NCBI RefSeq assembly: GCF_025397915.1
Contig: NZ_JALIDZ010000009.1
Span: forward strand, 124,001 to 188,000
Direction of reading: 5' to 3'
DNA: 64,000 nucleotides
Origin: Microbaculum marinisediminis
GTDB taxonomy: Bacteria; Pseudomonadota; Alphaproteobacteria; Rhizobiales; Tepidamorphaceae
Shown here in pieces: positions 61,308 to 64,000 of this stretch; positions within the stretch are counted from its first letter, which is position 1, and the number at the start of each line of letters is the position of its first letter. Under the pieces are notes generated by a model. That model saw nothing but the letters and a program-made list of their open reading frames with translations. It ran no database searches and was not told where the DNA came from. The position numbers and the translations under genes were made by a program.

Positions 61308-61769
61308 TCAGCCCAGTTCTGCAAGTCGCATGCGGAGAGCATCAATCGGCACGACCTCGCGGATCGGCAGCTCTTCATCGGCGGCATCCGGCAGGATGCG
61401 CAGCTCTTCTCCGTCCCAGGCCCACCAATAGACAACCTCTCCGTCCCTGTTTCGGATCGGGAGACGAAACGTCGGAAACTCTCGGCACTCCGACGGGACC
61501 GAGGCCCGCCCAATCAACTTGGTCCGAGCTGCTTTATCCTGCAATGCGCCCGACAGTTCGACCATCGCCGTAAATGCCGTCTTTCCCTTCGCGATATCTT
61601 CGGCGGCCCCAGACCTGAAAACCGGATGGACGGCCCGTACAATGTCCGGGTACGGCGAACAGTGGTGCGTCACCTGGACATGCCGCATGCCCTTTTCGGT
61701 CTCAATCGCAATGACGTCACCGGGCGAAGGCACTGCCGGCTTCAGGGTCTCGATCTCTTGATCAGCCAT
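61308..61769 (-). CDS. Conserved-looking protein of unknown function
   Basis: 153 aa; I do not recognise the family. No signal peptide, helix-turn-helix or membrane segment is visible. The N-terminal half (SPGDVIAIETEKGMRHVQVTHHCSPYP) looks like a small beta-barrel, and the C-terminal part has FRLPIRNRDGEVVYWWAWDGEEL, with a Trp-rich beta-hairpin pattern. It lies 9 bp after the 4,5-dihydroxyphthalate-decarboxylase-like gene on the same strand, so it belongs to that operon. It could be an accessory or small binding protein. Confidence 0.7.
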   Translation of the reverse strand: MADQEIETLKPAVPSPGDVIAIETEKGMRHVQVTHHCSPYPDIVRAVHPVFRSGAAEDIAKGKTAFTAMVELSGALQDKAARTKLIGRASVPSECREFPTFRLPIRNRDGEVVYWWAWDGEELRILPDAADEELPIREVVPIDALRMRLAELG

Positions 61770-61778
61770 GGTGTCCCT

Positions 61779-62768
61779 TCACAACGAATAGGCCTCAAAC
61801 GTAGAGGGATGGAACAGCTCCTCGACTGACAGCCGGCGTGGCGACAGGCCTTGGCGATGATGCAAATCGAGAAACGTCTCGAGCACGTGTCGGTTGCCCG
61901 GGACTCCGTAGGTCCAGATTTCGGAGCCGATGAGATTGCGCGCCATGGCCAGAACATCTTCGACAAAAGGCATCGTGACTTTCGTGGCCGACGTATCCGC
62001 GAGCGCTGCTTCGGCGACTGCCTTGGACTCTGAGAACGCCTTCAGGAGCGCGCCGGGCAACCAGGGATGAGCCTCGGCCAGTTCTTGCCGCAAACCGAGC
62101 ACATGCATGATCGGAAATATCCCGGTGCGCTTATAATGCTCCGATGCCGCATTGATGCCGTCCGGGAAAAGCCGTCCGACGTTCGGGTAACCTTCGTCGA
62201 AACAAGCAAGCGAACGCGGTCCGATGAACCCATCGATTTCGCCAGCGCGCAACAACTCGTCAAGCGATGTGTTCTCGGGCGCAGGCGAAATGTCGATGCC
62301 CTTCGGCAGGTCGATCTTGATCTTTTCGGGACGACCCGGCGTGTGCATGCCGCCGCGCACCCATTTGATGTCGCGCGGCTTGACGCCGTAATCCTCCAGG
62401 ATTCCGCGCGCCCAGACGTTGGCGGTCAGTTGCCACTCGGCAATCCCGATACGTCTGCCTTTCAGGTCGGCGGGGCGTTCGATCCCCTTGTCGGTCCGAA
62501 TGTAGATGGAGGAGTGCCGAAAAGCCCGCGAGAGGAAGACCGGAACCGCAACATAGGGCGAGTCGTCCCGCGCGCGCTTGACGCAATAGGATGAAAAGGA
62601 CAGTTCGGAGACATCGAAGGCTTGGTGGCGGAAGGCACGAAAAAACATCTCTTCGGGGGACAACAGCTGCGTCACTGCGGTAACGCCGTCGATCGTGACC
62701 CTGCCGTCGTGGATAGGACGTGTCCGGTCATAGTCGCCCATGGCGATTGAAAGGGTCAGCTTGGTCAA
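61779..62768 (-). CDS. 4,5-dihydroxyphthalate decarboxylase family / NMT1-like binding-protein fold
   Basis: 329 aa, starting MTKLTLSIAMGDYDRTRPIHDGRVTIDGV. Typical family blocks are SFSSYCVKRARDDSPYVAVPVFLSRAFRHSSIYI, LKGRRIGIAEWQLTANVWARGILEDYGV and IDGFIGPRSLACF. The fold is that of a periplasmic solute-binding protein, but no signal peptide is present, as in the phthalate decarboxylase group (Pht5). Neighbouring Gfo/Idh/MocA oxidoreductase resembles the Pht4 dehydrogenase of the same phthalate route. No ring-hydroxylating phthalate dioxygenase is in the window, so phthalate itself is uncertain. Confidence 0.82.
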   Translation of the reverse strand: MTKLTLSIAMGDYDRTRPIHDGRVTIDGVTAVTQLLSPEEMFFRAFRHQAFDVSELSFSSYCVKRARDDSPYVAVPVFLSRAFRHSSIYIRTDKGIERPADLKGRRIGIAEWQLTANVWARGILEDYGVKPRDIKWVRGGMHTPGRPEKIKIDLPKGIDISPAPENTSLDELLRAGEIDGFIGPRSLACFDEGYPNVGRLFPDGINAASEHYKRTGIFPIMHVLGLRQELAEAHPWLPGALLKAFSESKAVAEAALADTSATKVTMPFVEDVLAMARNLIGSEIWTYGVPGNRHVLETFLDLHHRQGLSPRRLSVEELFHPSTFEAYSL

Positions 62769-62791
62769 CGGTCTCCTCCGATCAACGTCTA

Positions 62792-63988
62792 TTACTGCTT
62801 TTTCAGGTCGACGAACCGGCCGGCGCGGGCGGCTTCAAGAATTGCGTGGCAGACCTCGAGACTTGCCCGTCCCCAGCCCGCGGATTGGGTGGGTGGTCGA
62901 CCGTTCCGTACGGCTTCATAAAGAGCGCGTAAGACCGGCGAGCGGGGTGCAGGATCGGGTGGGGCCGCGACGAACTTTTTCTCGAAATCGCCCCATATCT
63001 CCACGCCCTTGGGAGTCAGGCGCAGATCCGCGCGGTCGCAACTGACAATCATCGGGCCGAAGTGCTCAGCATGCGGTGCGGGGGAAGGCGCGTCGGTCGC
63101 CCCATAGGTCCGCCCCGATTTCAGCTTCGGTTCATCGGCCGGCGACGTCAGGCGCGACAACGCTTTGCGGCTTCTCCCATAGGTAGCGGGAACCTTCTCA
63201 AGCCCGAGTTCGCTGATCCCATCCTGCAATACGTCGCTGTCATAATGGGCGTAGCCGGAGTAGGTCAGCGATGCGAAACGCCCGCCCTCGAACTCGATCA
63301 CGGCGGAGTAAGCGCCCTCCGTCTGCCGGGCGGCATCCCAAGCTCCGGTCATGGCCACGACCCGTGTCGCGCGGACGCCCATCAGAAGACGGACGATGTC
63401 GATCTGGTGCACGGCCTGGCTGAAGACAACACCGCCTCCCTGCGCAGTGTCCAGTTCCTCGGGCCGCCTGGGGCGGTACAGGAAATCGGTGTAGTTGAAC
63501 GCGTGGATCATGCGGACCGCCCCGAACTTTCCGGACGCGACCATTTCCCGGGCCAAGAGCACCGGCTGATCGAAACTGTGGCTTGGCCCCGTGATCAGAT
63601 GCAATCCGGCCCGCGCTGCGCTTTCCACGATTGCATCCGCGTCGTCCATCGAGATCGCCAGGGGCTTCTCGACCAGAAGATGTTTGCCGCCAGACGCGAC
63701 TGCGTCTGCGTGTTCGCGGTGCATCTGATGTGGCGTGGCGATGTAAACGGCCTCCACGTTGGGGTCTTGTGCCAGTTCGTTCACCGTCGCATACGCCTTG
63801 CCGCCGAACTCGGCCACAAACGCGGTTCGGCTTTCCTCACGCGGGGCGGCGCAGGCAACAAGTGCCGCATGGGGATCGGAACGCAGACTCGGAAGTGTCA
63901 GCATGAAGCCCCGGCCGAGCCCCGCGACGCCAAGCCGGACCGGGTCAGAGATCAATGACGAGCCCCCCCGACCTGGCACGCGACACAC
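62792..63988 (-). CDS. Gfo/Idh/MocA family oxidoreductase (Pht4-like)
   Basis: 398-aa NAD(P)-dependent oxidoreductase. N-terminal Rossmann motif LGVAGLGRGF at residues 19-28, EKPLAIS with the conserved lysine around residue 109, and a C-terminal alpha/beta domain with GPSHSFDQPVLLAREMV and GGGVVFSQAVHQIDIVRLL. The start is uncertain: GTG 63988 is the only upstream start after an in-frame TGA at 63992-63994; TTG 63955, next to a G-rich tract, would give 387 aa. Followed after 23 bp by the 4,5-dihydroxyphthalate-decarboxylase-like gene. Homologous pairs act in succession in phthalate catabolism. Confidence 0.83.
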   Translation of the reverse strand: MCRVPGRGGSSLISDPVRLGVAGLGRGFMLTLPSLRSDPHAALVACAAPREESRTAFVAEFGGKAYATVNELAQDPNVEAVYIATPHQMHREHADAVASGGKHLLVEKPLAISMDDADAIVESAARAGLHLITGPSHSFDQPVLLAREMVASGKFGAVRMIHAFNYTDFLYRPRRPEELDTAQGGGVVFSQAVHQIDIVRLLMGVRATRVVAMTGAWDAARQTEGAYSAVIEFEGGRFASLTYSGYAHYDSDVLQDGISELGLEKVPATYGRSRKALSRLTSPADEPKLKSGRTYGATDAPSPAPHAEHFGPMIVSCDRADLRLTPKGVEIWGDFEKKFVAAPPDPAPRSPVLRALYEAVRNGRPPTQSAGWGRASLEVCHAILEAARAGRFVDLKKQ

Positions 63989-64000
63989 AGATCATGATGT

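Noticed and set aside
1-64000. tRNA, rRNA, CRISPR arrays, integrases or insertion sequences
   Set aside because: None seen by eye; no regularly spaced repeats, no transposase- or integrase-like proteins among the recognised genes.

Overview
The window is high-GC, gene-dense DNA with almost no non-coding sequence. It carries 59 protein-coding genes and no rRNA, tRNA, CRISPR array or recognisable mobile element. The gene families (four DctPQM TRAP transporters, a Liv-type ABC importer, three IclR regulators, an ABC_sub_bind-type importer, CaiB/MaoC enzymes and a complete mhp meta-cleavage operon) point to a metabolically versatile Alphaproteobacterium from soil, rhizosphere or sea. This is an inference from gene content; the genus cannot be told from the sequence alone. 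The whole window reads as a catabolic island: importer, regulator and enzyme cassettes laid side by side.

Layout. (a) 1-1061: 3'-truncated membrane-anchored alpha/beta hydrolase (Abhydrolase_9 type). (b) 1424-12823: gamma-glutamyltransferase facing a long minus-strand operon (11859 to 3188) with two M20 ArgE/DapE-type deacylases, a complete Liv-type ABC importer and an N-carbamoyl-amino-acid hydrolase, with a divergent IclR gene. The logic is import of acylated, carbamoylated or glutamylated amino compounds followed by amide hydrolysis. (c) 13001-20500: amidase, TRAP system 1 (dctM/Q/P), then a divergent MaoC hydratase, CaiB CoA-transferase and GntR operon, suggesting CoA-dependent use of a short organic acid. 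(d) 20663-21850: secreted beta-lactamase-fold serine hydrolase. (e) 21913-29114: a divergent pair of operons around a LysR regulator. One side has an alpha/beta hydrolase, an ABC_sub_bind-type importer and a glyoxalase-like protein. The other has an SDR and a 2,5-dihydroxypyridine-5,6-dioxygenase-family ring-cleavage enzyme. This is the best candidate for an undescribed N-heteroaromatic pathway. (f) 29314-41564: TRAP system 2, an MhpR-like IclR regulator and the mhpBCDFEA operon for 3-(3-hydroxyphenyl)propionate or 2,3-dihydroxyphenylpropionate, ending in a KstD-like flavoprotein. (g) 42100-49834: TRAP system 3 with a cupin, an IclR regulator and a hydantoinase/oxoprolinase-type HyuAB pair, preceded by a very clear promoter and operator. 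(h) 50123-58761: MetE-like zinc protein, cupin, acetoacetate-decarboxylase-like protein and TRAP system 4 on the minus strand, and an amidohydrolase, a TetR regulator and an FAH-family hydrolase on the plus strand. (i) 58789-63988: a TPP-dependent enzyme divergent from a MarR regulator with a textbook palindromic operator, then an operon with a small unknown protein, a 4,5-dihydroxyphthalate-decarboxylase-like protein and a Gfo/Idh/MocA oxidoreductase.

Genes within each cassette are tightly packed, with ATGA, GTGA or TAATG stop/start overlaps. Each importer has its own local regulator, so the island looks assembled from independently controlled modules. Substrates are mostly inferred from enzyme families. 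Only the mhp pathway can be named with confidence, because all catalytic residues and all pathway steps are present.
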